DNA from: Acidobacteriaceae bacterium
Lineage (GTDB): Bacteria; Acidobacteriota; Terriglobia; Terriglobales; Acidobacteriaceae
Length of the DNA: 56,018 bases
Reading direction: 5' to 3'
NCBI GenBank assembly: GCA_003139795.1
Contig: PLGM01000356.1
Span: 1 to 56,018, forward strand
Shown here: positions 45,968 to 53,559 of the stretch, piece after piece
Layout: every line of letters begins with the position of its first letter
How positions within the stretch are numbered: the first letter of the stretch is position 1
Made by a program: the position numbers and the translations under genes
The notes under the pieces: generated by a model
The model's input: the letters and a program-made list of their open reading frames with translations, nothing else
What the model was told of the DNA's origin: nothing
Database searches by the model: none

Positions 45968-47350
45968 ATGATTCAAGCGACTGTCGGATTCATAGTCTAT
46001 GGAGTGCACAAGGATGGCCTGCAGGATCCGATGGGCACTCCATTTGTGGACGATGTTCTGATTGCAGAGGCAAAGGCCGCGCTCACCAGGGCCGGGTTGA
46101 AGCTGGTCGAGTACCAGACCGTGATTGCGAGCAAGCAGGAAGCTGCGGAAGCTCTCAAGAAAATGAAGGAGGATGAGCGTGTGGATGCCGTGTTGCTTTT
46201 TAGCGGCACCTGGGTGTGGGCTGCTCATCTGGTAGGCGCGGTGCGCGATTTCGCCGGCAGCGGGAAAGCCGTTCTGTTGTGGACGCATCCGCGCTCCCAA
46301 GGCTGGAGGCCGGTGGGCGGACTTGTGATGCACGGCGGGCTCCTGGAAATCGGCGTTCCGCATCGCTTTGTGTATGGAGACATCGAGGATGCCGACACGG
46401 TGGGCCGCATCGTCAGCTACGCCCGTGCCGCGCACCTGAAGAACAGCCTGAATCTGTCCACCATTGGGGCCTTTGGCGGCAGAGGCATGGGCCAGACCTG
46501 CGGAGCGGCCGATCCCTCGCAATGGATGCGCGTGTTTGGAATCGATATCGATTCCCGCGATACGACCGAACTCATTCGCACCGCGGAGCGTATTCCCGCT
46601 GCTCAAGTGGAGGCGCTGCAACCGCGCTTGCGCCAACTGTTCGGCGCCTCTCCCGACGCAAACACGGTCAACGATCGCTCCATCCGCCTTTATCTGGCGT
46701 TGAAGGAGATTGTCGAACGCGAGCGCTACGCCTTCTACACCATCCAGTCGTTCCCCGGACTGGCGGATGATTACGCGGCCACCTGTTTCGCGCAGAGCAT
46801 GATGCTTGAGGATGGGCACGGCACGTCCACCCTCGGAGATTTCAATACCGCGCTCACCGTCTTCCTGCTCATGCGCCTGAGCCGGGAACGGATCTACTAC
46901 GGGGACCTGCAGCACATCGATCGGAAGACGCGCGAGATCAAGATCATCGGCGACGGAGCCTGCCCGCCCTCGCTGGCGAGCAAGCTAGGGCCGGCCGGGT
47001 TTGCGGAACACGGAATTCCCACTGAAGGCGACGCGGGCGGTCTCTCGGTGCGCTTGATCTGCAAGGCCGGCGAAGGCGTGCTGGCCCGGCTCGGCCGCGT
47101 CAATGGGGAATTTCAGATGGTCATTACGCGCGCCACCATCGCGGAACCTTCCCCGGAGCAGGCGCAGCAGCGCCTCGACGAATGCGGCATTCCCTTCTGG
47201 CCGCATGCATTCGTCACGGCGCATTGCGACATCGATGCGCTCCTCCAGCACTGGACCAATGAATATGCTTGTCTCGGCTACGGGGAGGACCTTTATCCCG
47301 CACTGGCCGATTTCTGCGAACTCACCGGCATCAAGGCGATTCTGCTCTGA
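45968..47350 (+). CDS. L-fucose/L-arabinose-isomerase-fold sugar isomerase
   Basis: ATG 45968 follows AGGAG by seven bases. The 460-residue protein matches the FucI/AraA-like superfamily: two Rossmann-like domains (LLFSGTWVWAAHLVGAVRDFA, IGAFGGRGMGQTCGAADPSQW), then the metal-binding part with QSFPGLADDYAATCFAQSMMLEDGHGT-type sequence (Glu281), GDFNTALT (Asp291) and late histidines WPHAF (His413) and TAHCD (His419). These positions agree with Mn-dependent aldose-ketose isomerases. It is shorter than E. coli FucI (about 590 residues). As the last gene of the operon it would supply the ketose for the FGGY kinase. The sugar is unknown; fucose, arabinose or a rarer aldose are options. Confidence 0.8.
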   Translation: MIQATVGFIVYGVHKDGLQDPMGTPFVDDVLIAEAKAALTRAGLKLVEYQTVIASKQEAAEALKKMKEDERVDAVLLFSGTWVWAAHLVGAVRDFAGSGKAVLLWTHPRSQGWRPVGGLVMHGGLLEIGVPHRFVYGDIEDADTVGRIVSYARAAHLKNSLNLSTIGAFGGRGMGQTCGAADPSQWMRVFGIDIDSRDTTELIRTAERIPAAQVEALQPRLRQLFGASPDANTVNDRSIRLYLALKEIVERERYAFYTIQSFPGLADDYAATCFAQSMMLEDGHGTSTLGDFNTALTVFLLMRLSRERIYYGDLQHIDRKTREIKIIGDGACPPSLASKLGPAGFAEHGIPTEGDAGGLSVRLICKAGEGVLARLGRVNGEFQMVITRATIAEPSPEQAQQRLDECGIPFWPHAFVTAHCDIDALLQHWTNEYACLGYGEDLYPALADFCELTGIKAILL

Positions 47351-47388
47351 TCCGCGGCCAGCAACCAACCGGAGGCCCCCATCGCTAT

Positions 47389-47430
47389 AAAAGTCTCTAC
47401 GTTCCTTTGCAACGGAACGTAGAGACTTTT
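47389..47430. terminator. Bidirectional 17-bp hairpin terminator
   Basis: AAAAGTCTCTACGTTCC (47389-47405) pairs perfectly with GGAACGTAGAGACTTTT (47414-47430) around an 8-base loop. With A-run and T-run at its feet it can stop transcription from both the isomerase operon (plus) and the gatZ operon (minus), which converge here. Confidence 0.9.
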
Positions 47431-47470
47431 CTGCGCAGCCCGAAGAAGATGCTCATCGACGGAACTTGGC

Positions 47471-48799
47471 TCACTCGCCAGGCATCAACCCACATGCGTC
47501 TGCATAGCGCGCCAGAGACTCCTGGATCTTGTGATGAATGATTGCGATCGGATTGTTGCCGATCGCACCGGCGCGAATCGCCGCGGCCTGGCGAGGCAGA
47601 TATTGGGCCACCAGGGGTAGGGGCGCGGGACACTCCTGTAGATTCTGTATCAGCAGGGCAAGGGCCTTGGATATCTCGCTGTTGGGCCAGTAGTAACGGA
47701 TACGGTCACTGAGGCTGTACCCCCTGGCAACGCGCACCTGGCTTTCATCGCCACGGTAGTAGGCCTTCCAATGCTCAGGATGCGCAACCATGACCCGCTC
47801 GATGACTGCCCGGATCTGCGAACGCCGATCCCCGGCAATCCATTCCTCCTCGATGCGGGCCAGCCCGAAGATTGCTTCCCGCATCGCAAATGTCAACTCC
47901 GGGCCGACTTTCAAAATGCCGAAATGGCCATTGACCAATTGCCGCAGCGACTCTGCCGTCTGGTAGTCCGTTGAGTGCGCCTCGAAGACGATCCCTTCCT
48001 GTTGGAGTATGGATTGACTCAGCTCCGAAGCTTTCTCCGGCACATAGTCCGCGACTGTCTCGTTGCCGAACTCTACTCCCGGCTGAACAACAACCCCGAT
48101 GATCCGCTCCCAGGCTGACAGGAGTTTCTTTCCTGAAAATGCCCGATGGTGTACGTCCAGCGTTTCCTTGAGGCTCGCTGTTGAAGTTACTTCGATTTCC
48201 ATCTTCTCCTGCGCCCCGCCGGGAGTCGGCACCTCGGTTCCGATAACATAGACCGGTTTGCCTGAGCAGGCGCGCGTCGCCGATTCCGCAACCTCGCATA
48301 GCCGTGCCGCGCGTTCTGCAATCTCCTCGTTCGCGAGTATGTGGGAATCGTCGCGGCAGGCCATGCTCGCGTCGAGGTGAATCTTGCTGAATCCCGCCGC
48401 CGCATAGGCTGAAACCATCGCACAAGCCTTTTCCATGGCGGCTTCCGCCGGCTCAGCGCGCCAGGGATTTGGGCCAAGATGGTCTCCGCCCAGAATCAGC
48501 CTCTCCGTGGGAAAACCCAGGTCCTTGGCAATGCTGTGGACGTAGTCCCGGAATTGTGCCGGCGTCTGGCCGGTATAGCCGCCTTCCTGATTCACCTGAT
48601 TGCTGGTCGCTTCAATCAACAGCGGGCTTCGATCCTGTTTCGCCCGCGCAAATGCCGCCTCAAGCACCAGACGATTCGCCGAGCACACCGCGTAGATGCC
48701 TCTCCGCTTTCCCGCACGGTTTTCCTTGAAAAGGCGGCGCAGCTCATCCACGCCAGGATGAGAAGCCGCCGCCTCAACGTTTGATGTCCTATTCGGCAT
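47471..48799 (-). CDS. GatZ/KbaZ-like tagatose-bisphosphate aldolase subunit
   Basis: The likely start is ATG 48799, ten bases after AAGGAGGG; an in-frame TTG two codons earlier is possible. The 442-residue protein has the GatZ/KbaZ pattern: GKRRGIYAVCSANRLVLEAA, PLLIEATSNQVNQEGGYTGQTP, LGGDHLGPNPWRAEPAEAAM, KIHLDASMACRDD and IGTEVPTPGGA. In E. coli, KbaZ/GatZ stabilises the class II aldolase that splits tagatose-1,6-bisphosphate in galactosamine and galactitol use; the catalytic subunit (KbaY/GatY) is not in this window. It follows the PfkB remnant and the second GH36 gene on the same strand and ends at the bidirectional terminator. Confidence 0.88.
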   Translation of the reverse strand: MPNRTSNVEAAASHPGVDELRRLFKENRAGKRRGIYAVCSANRLVLEAAFARAKQDRSPLLIEATSNQVNQEGGYTGQTPAQFRDYVHSIAKDLGFPTERLILGGDHLGPNPWRAEPAEAAMEKACAMVSAYAAAGFSKIHLDASMACRDDSHILANEEIAERAARLCEVAESATRACSGKPVYVIGTEVPTPGGAQEKMEIEVTSTASLKETLDVHHRAFSGKKLLSAWERIIGVVVQPGVEFGNETVADYVPEKASELSQSILQQEGIVFEAHSTDYQTAESLRQLVNGHFGILKVGPELTFAMREAIFGLARIEEEWIAGDRRSQIRAVIERVMVAHPEHWKAYYRGDESQVRVARGYSLSDRIRYYWPNSEISKALALLIQNLQECPAPLPLVAQYLPRQAAAIRAGAIGNNPIAIIHHKIQESLARYADACGLMPGE

Positions 48800-48919
48800 T
48801 TGCAAATTGCCCTCCTTCGATCCAAAGTCCATGCACGGCAAGAAAGCCTCACCGAATTCAGCCGTGTAGCTGCCACTGAATGGTGCCGTGAGATGCCTCA
48901 CTCAAGTCCTCGGCTCAGC

Positions 48920-49180
48920 TCAGGGCGCAAGCGTGTTTTGCCGCCAGTGAAGCTCGAAAAAACTCTGCCGGCAGGCGGAATCCCGAAACGCCTCTGTGCC
49001 GCCGCAACGCGTCACGGATAAGCCCCTGGCCAGAACCTCACGTTCTTCGGGCAGTTCGCGCGGCAACCGATAGACAATCAAATCTGGATTGAGTTCTCCC
49101 ACAATAGCCGCGTCCGGCTGTTCCAAAGCGCCTTCATGCGCGTTCCCGTTCACCATTTCCGTTGCGTCCATACTCTCCAT
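48920..49180 (-). pseudogene. N-terminal remnant of a PfkB-family sugar kinase
   Basis: The translated frame begins with about 20 variable residues. It then reads AIVGELNPDLIVYRLPREL and EEREVLARGLSVT, the recognisable N-terminus of PfkB-type kinases (GELNPDLI-LP, then a glycine/serine-rich turn). Similarity ends there: the expected GSSSAIFAHN-type substrate motif is replaced by unrelated sequence, and no ATP-site motif follows. It lies between the second GH36 gene and gatZ on the same strand, where a tagatose-6-phosphate kinase would be expected. The remaining bases of 48800-49309 show nothing else. Confidence 0.55.
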
Positions 49181-49309
49181 CGTTCACGCTGTTGAACCAG
49201 CGTCGTTCTGTGCGCCCGAATGGCGAAGTCAGTGTAACTCCTTCGCCATTCTTCATCGGTTTAAAAGCCGATCGTCCTTGTGGACCCGATCGATCGAAGC
49301 GGAATTATC

Positions 49310-51787
49310 TCATTCGGGGCGCTTCTTATCGGCCGGAACGAAACGTGTTGCAATGTTACCCGATACCGAGACCGTCAGTGTCTTGGAATTCGTGGTTGCA
49401 CCAAGGCCCGTTGCGGTTACATGCACATGATATTCACCTGGCTGAGTGTATGCGTGGTGAACGTTCATCCCTTCCTGCGTGGATCCATCGCCGAACTCCC
49501 AGCGACACGTCAGCACGGGCGCCTCAGCCGGTACCCCCTTGGCGCTGAAGGCTAAGGTCTCCCCCGACTTTCCCGCGGCTGCCGCGTGTGCCTCGAATAC
49601 AGGCGCAGTCACAGCAACAGCATTGTCAATCAGCTTGAACATGCGCACCGAGTGGGCCGGCTGAACTAGATCGATCGTGTTCGAGGAATTGCTGCAGCAG
49701 CTTTGATCGCCGAACACTTCCGTGATCTGGTATTGGCCTGCTTCCTTCAAACCAAGACTCTTCAGATCGATGGCGCGCTTGAGTTCTCCCTCGGTCCAAT
49801 TGAAGATGGTAAGAATGGATTGGCGATTGTCTTCCTTCAACAGAAAGACGCTCGGTTGCAGATCGCTCGCCGTATAGGTCATCAGATCGGTGGGTGTGGA
49901 GGCACGGCCGAGACGGGCGATGTCAATCAGGTCCGTGTTCTTGACCAGCGACAACCGCTCCGGGGAAGCTCCCAGGGTGGGAAGGTCGTCTCCAAGCTCG
50001 AACATGCCCCCTGCCACCGCCGCCAGGGCTATCGAAACCTTTGCCTCCTCCAGGGTGAGCCGGCGCTTTCCTCCGTGCCATGACTGATCATCGACGGTCT
50101 GATTGGAGACAGTAAACGCGTCCGGATCGGCGACAAAGAAATTGCGATTCATGTAGTAGCGCGCGGCAATACCCGAGGCCGCGTCCCGGGAGGCTCCGAA
50201 GGTATGTCCCGTGTCTTGAGAGATGCGGCCCGTATCCACAATCCCGACAGGGTTGAGGATGGTGCTCCCGTCCTTATCGAGAACCACATCTTCTCCCACC
50301 GTGCTGCGAATGATCTTCAGGCCGATCCGTTGCGCCTCCAGGGCAGTCGTGTTAGGGCGATAGTAGGCGCCTTCGACGGCTGTGTCATCCATGAAATCCA
50401 TTTTGATAAAGCGGACGCCCCAGTTATAAAGGGCGGTGTAGGTCTGCCGCAGGTAGTCCTGGGCGCCAGGGTTGGTTGTATCCAGCACATAGAGCAGATC
50501 GTTGTGATCTGTAACGGTGCCAATGTGGATCGGCTGGCCAGCGGCATTATGCAGCAACCAGTCTTTATGATTCTGATACACCCACGCGCGCTCCGATACT
50601 TCGAACGGCGCCGTCCACACCCCGAAGGTAATGCCGTTGCGGCGCACCACATCTCCTACGTACCCCAACCCCCGAGGAAACAGATTTGCGTCGGGCGTCG
50701 AGTATTCACCGCGTGCGAATTGATATCCTTCGTCGATCTGAAAGTAGTTATACCCGCTTTGCTTCAGATTGTCCGCCAGCCACTCCGCATTGGTAATTGC
50801 GGTACCCTGGTTGAGTCCAAAATAATAGGCAGTCCAACTCCACCACCCGATTGGAGTCGGCGTATCGACTCGAGCTTTGTGCAGCAGCCCGACTACGCGT
50901 CCATACTGTTCCAATTGCGCGTGATAGTCGGTGCCGACAGCGAACATGAGCTGTTCGGACGACAAGCTATCCCCGGAACTGACGGGCAGGCTTAGACTGA
51001 CCTGTTCAGCGGCAGGCGAATGCCTGAGCGATTCCTCTTTCATGATTTCGGTCGTGCCCGTGGCCACGGCTTCGTAGGAAAGGATCTGCGAATTGGCGCC
51101 CGCGGCTTGCTCTTTCAGGTGGAAGATAGTCAAGAGCCGGTCTGAAGTAAGTGCGCCAAGGAATAAGCTTTGGCCGCTCTGGCGGTTGTAGATAAGCTGG
51201 CTTCCCACCGCACGGTGCATTCCCTTTCGACCGTTGCCCAGGTCAAGAATCGCCAGCTGGGGCCTGTCCTCGCTGTAACTGTCGGAAAGAATGCGGTCGG
51301 CGGATGCCGGCCCATTCAAGCTGATGACCGGAGCATCCGTTGCGTGAACACTCCGGATCGCCTGAACAGTGATCGCCCTCTCCGTGGTATTGGCCACCTT
51401 GACTTGTAAGTCGCCCCACGGCTGATCCCGATACAGCCGGAAAATACACACCAGATCGGGCGTCCCCGGAAGTCCAGTGTGCGCCACGGTCAACTGCGAC
51501 CCTGAACCGAATTGGTCATGAAACTCAGACTGCATGGTCTTGTGTTGCGGATATTCCCGCGATCGCAGCACCTTGGAGTCCGCGTCGGCCTCTACATCGG
51601 AGCGCAGCACCGTGCCCGGCATGCCGGACTGCGATATGGAGTAGGAGCCGTCGGCGTTGATGCCCACGGACAGGACCTTTCCCTTCAGCTCCACAATCCG
51701 GCCATCCGGCTGCGCCTGGAGAGAATAGCTGGCCACAAGAAACAAGACAAGACAAAGTGCGCGCAGCCTACCGATTGTTGTTAACAT
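49310..51787 (-). CDS. Second secreted GH36-like alpha-galactosidase with PKD domain
   Basis: I start at ATG 51787, because the signal peptide MLTTIGRLRALCLVLFLVAS begins there. The 825-residue product is collinear with the enzyme at 27810-30308. It has an N-terminal sandwich, a barrel entered at IGWWSWTAYYFG, the nucleophile Asp464 in FIKMDFMDD, the acid/base motif GRISQDTGH, a beta domain and a C-terminal PKD-like domain (CRWEFGDGSTQEGMNVHHAYTQPG). Whole motifs are shared (MHRAVGSQLIYNR, TTEI, LSLPV). It would release alpha-linked galactose or GalNAc outside the cytoplasm. It heads a minus-strand unit with the PfkB remnant and gatZ, under a promoter shared with the TonB receptor operon. Confidence 0.86.
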   Translation of the reverse strand: MLTTIGRLRALCLVLFLVASYSLQAQPDGRIVELKGKVLSVGINADGSYSISQSGMPGTVLRSDVEADADSKVLRSREYPQHKTMQSEFHDQFGSGSQLTVAHTGLPGTPDLVCIFRLYRDQPWGDLQVKVANTTERAITVQAIRSVHATDAPVISLNGPASADRILSDSYSEDRPQLAILDLGNGRKGMHRAVGSQLIYNRQSGQSLFLGALTSDRLLTIFHLKEQAAGANSQILSYEAVATGTTEIMKEESLRHSPAAEQVSLSLPVSSGDSLSSEQLMFAVGTDYHAQLEQYGRVVGLLHKARVDTPTPIGWWSWTAYYFGLNQGTAITNAEWLADNLKQSGYNYFQIDEGYQFARGEYSTPDANLFPRGLGYVGDVVRRNGITFGVWTAPFEVSERAWVYQNHKDWLLHNAAGQPIHIGTVTDHNDLLYVLDTTNPGAQDYLRQTYTALYNWGVRFIKMDFMDDTAVEGAYYRPNTTALEAQRIGLKIIRSTVGEDVVLDKDGSTILNPVGIVDTGRISQDTGHTFGASRDAASGIAARYYMNRNFFVADPDAFTVSNQTVDDQSWHGGKRRLTLEEAKVSIALAAVAGGMFELGDDLPTLGASPERLSLVKNTDLIDIARLGRASTPTDLMTYTASDLQPSVFLLKEDNRQSILTIFNWTEGELKRAIDLKSLGLKEAGQYQITEVFGDQSCCSNSSNTIDLVQPAHSVRMFKLIDNAVAVTAPVFEAHAAAAGKSGETLAFSAKGVPAEAPVLTCRWEFGDGSTQEGMNVHHAYTQPGEYHVHVTATGLGATTNSKTLTVSVSGNIATRFVPADKKRPE

Positions 51788-52043
51788 ACCGACACCCCTT
51801 ATGGATTGCAGTTGATCAGCCGGAAGACGATTCCGCCTGAATGTTTCGTTCTCAGCCCATTCGGCGCTGCGCGGCGGCCCATGAATCGCGGCAGCGCAAC
51901 AGATAAGGAGCAAGTGCGCCGGCGCAGAACGCGATTCCGCACATCATGAGCCCCTGCGTCTTTCCCCCGGCAGGAAAAGCTTGCTCCACAAGAAGGAAGA
52001 CGCAACGGCAGGATCCTTCACGGCTTTTCGCCCTGCATGAGCA

Positions 52044-52125
52044 TTTTTACGCAACATCTTCGATATTTGTCAAGTGAAAGTCTTGACGTTTGCGTAATCC
52101 AATAATAGACTTGCGAAGTGTTTCG
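52044..52125. promoter_or_regulatory. Divergent promoter/operator B between GH36 and agaS
   Basis: A perfect palindrome GTCAAG-N7-CTTGAC (52069-52087) holds back-to-back -35 boxes. To the left, -35 TTGACA (52073 to 52068) and -10 TAAAAA (52049 to 52044), spacer 18, drive the GH36 unit. To the right, -35 TTGACG (52083-52088) and -10 TAGACT (52106-52111), spacer 17, drive agaS. An outer inverted pair TTACGCAA (52047-52054) and TTGCGTAA (52090-52097) encloses the palindrome. TTGCGAAGTGTTTCG (52111-52125) follows. The left half matches element A and the right half matches element C. The rest of 51788-52217 shows no gene. Confidence 0.7.
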
Positions 52126-52217
52126 TATATAGAGCGTTCGATTCGCGGGAAGACTCTTTCCAATGCGTTGACCTCGCTCCAACAAGGAATTGAGTTTGCA
52201 TGCTAAAGGAATGACCC

Positions 52218-53342
52218 ATGCCCGCTGCGAATGGCCTCCACGCCGCCCCCCAATACACCTTGCAGGAAATTCTTCAGCAGCCTCTTCTTTGGCCAATCAC
52301 CCTGGAACGGGTTCGCGCCGCATCGGAACGGTTGCAACTGCCGGCCAGGCTGCAACAGGCTCGCGTCTTGCTGACTGGAGCGGGCACCTCGGCCTATGCG
52401 GCCAGCGCCATCGCCACGGCGTGGCCCAGGGCAGTTGCCGTTCCTACCACCGACCTGCTGACCGATGCGGAACGTTACCTGTACGACGTGGACGCCGTGA
52501 TCTCCCTGGCCCGGTCCGGCGATAGTCCGGAAAGCGCCGCTGTTGTCGAGCGCGTTCGCGCCCTTAGACCGGACATCCTGCAGTTGGCCATTGTCTGTAA
52601 TGAAAACGGGGCACTATCTCACGCGGAGCTTGACGGGCTGATTGTCCTTGACCCGCGCACCAACGAGCACAGTCTTGTGATGACCAGCTCGTTTTCCAAT
52701 CTGGTCCTCGCCGGACTTGTTCTGGCTCAGCCCGATGCGGCAGCGGCTACGGTCGATGTATACAGCAGGCTCGCCGCCGCATTGTTGCCCGAGATCGATC
52801 AGGCATGCCGGCGCCTGGCGGCTCGCATCCGCGACCGCGTCGTGGTTTTGTCCTCATCGCCGTCGCTTGGCTGGGCGCGGGAAGCAGGACTGAAGATGCT
52901 CGAGATGACCGCCGGCCGCTTCCCCGTCGTCACGGAGACCTATCTTGGGCTTCGCCATGGCCCCATGTCTTTCGTCAAGTCCGATACCCTTGTCCTGTGC
53001 TTGTTATCCAGCGATCCGGTGCGCCGCTTCTATGAGGCAGATCTGATCCATGAGCTTCGTGCGAAGAAGATCGGATACTTGGCCGGCATCGTCGATCCAG
53101 CCGAATCGGAAGGTCTATTCGATGAGGTCATTCCCGCCGTTGCCCCGCGGGCAAACGACGCGCTGCGCACACCGTATGAGATTGCGGGCCCGCAGTTGCT
53201 CGGCTATCATTTGAGCTTGCGCATCGGGCTGAACCCCGATAACCCCAGCCCCGACGGCGTCATCAACCGCGTGGTTCAGGGTGTGCGGATTCATCCGGCC
53301 TGTCCATCCGTGCCGGCGCTGCCACACACGCCGGCAAAATGA
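52218..53342 (+). CDS. agaS: AgaS-like SIS-domain galactosamine-6-phosphate deaminase/isomerase
   Basis: The ATG follows AAAGGA by eight bases. The 374-residue protein has two SIS domains: RVLLTGAGTSAYAASAIA (about residues 49-66) with SLARSGDSPES, and VVLSSSPSLGWAREAGLKMLEMTAG with TETYLGLRHGPMSFV (about 216-255). The C-terminal PAVAPRANDALRTPYEI segment follows. This is the AgaS layout rather than GlmS, which also has an N-terminal glutaminase. AgaS deaminates galactosamine-6-phosphate to tagatose-6-phosphate. It is divergent from the GH36-PfkB remnant-gatZ unit, which would continue the pathway. A deleted copy lies at 23807-24076. Confidence 0.85.
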   Translation: MPAANGLHAAPQYTLQEILQQPLLWPITLERVRAASERLQLPARLQQARVLLTGAGTSAYAASAIATAWPRAVAVPTTDLLTDAERYLYDVDAVISLARSGDSPESAAVVERVRALRPDILQLAIVCNENGALSHAELDGLIVLDPRTNEHSLVMTSSFSNLVLAGLVLAQPDAAAATVDVYSRLAAALLPEIDQACRRLAARIRDRVVVLSSSPSLGWAREAGLKMLEMTAGRFPVVTETYLGLRHGPMSFVKSDTLVLCLLSSDPVRRFYEADLIHELRAKKIGYLAGIVDPAESEGLFDEVIPAVAPRANDALRTPYEIAGPQLLGYHLSLRIGLNPDNPSPDGVINRVVQGVRIHPACPSVPALPHTPAK

Positions 53343-53511
53343 GGGTGAAGCTCTTTGCCGGATCGCTGGGTTCGAACGCGAGTTTGTTCGCTTGCGCGCC
53401 GGAGCGGTTGCGCCGCCCGACGCATGCGCGGAGTCCGGTACGGCCCAGGAAGAGGAATGCCAGGCAGCGGAAACCCGCGCGGCGCCGGCCCATGCATTTA
53501 CTCCGCCGTAA

Positions 53512-53531
53512 AACGCCGCTCTCGCGGCGTT
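53512..53531. terminator. Hairpin between convergent agaS and DUF362 genes
   Basis: AACGCCGC (53512-53519) and GCGGCGTT (53524-53531) form a perfect 8-bp stem with a TCTC loop in the gap between convergent genes. The U-tract is short, so strength is uncertain. Confidence 0.55.
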
Positions 53532-53559
53532 CTATGGCCTATTTGCTCTGGCGCTCATT

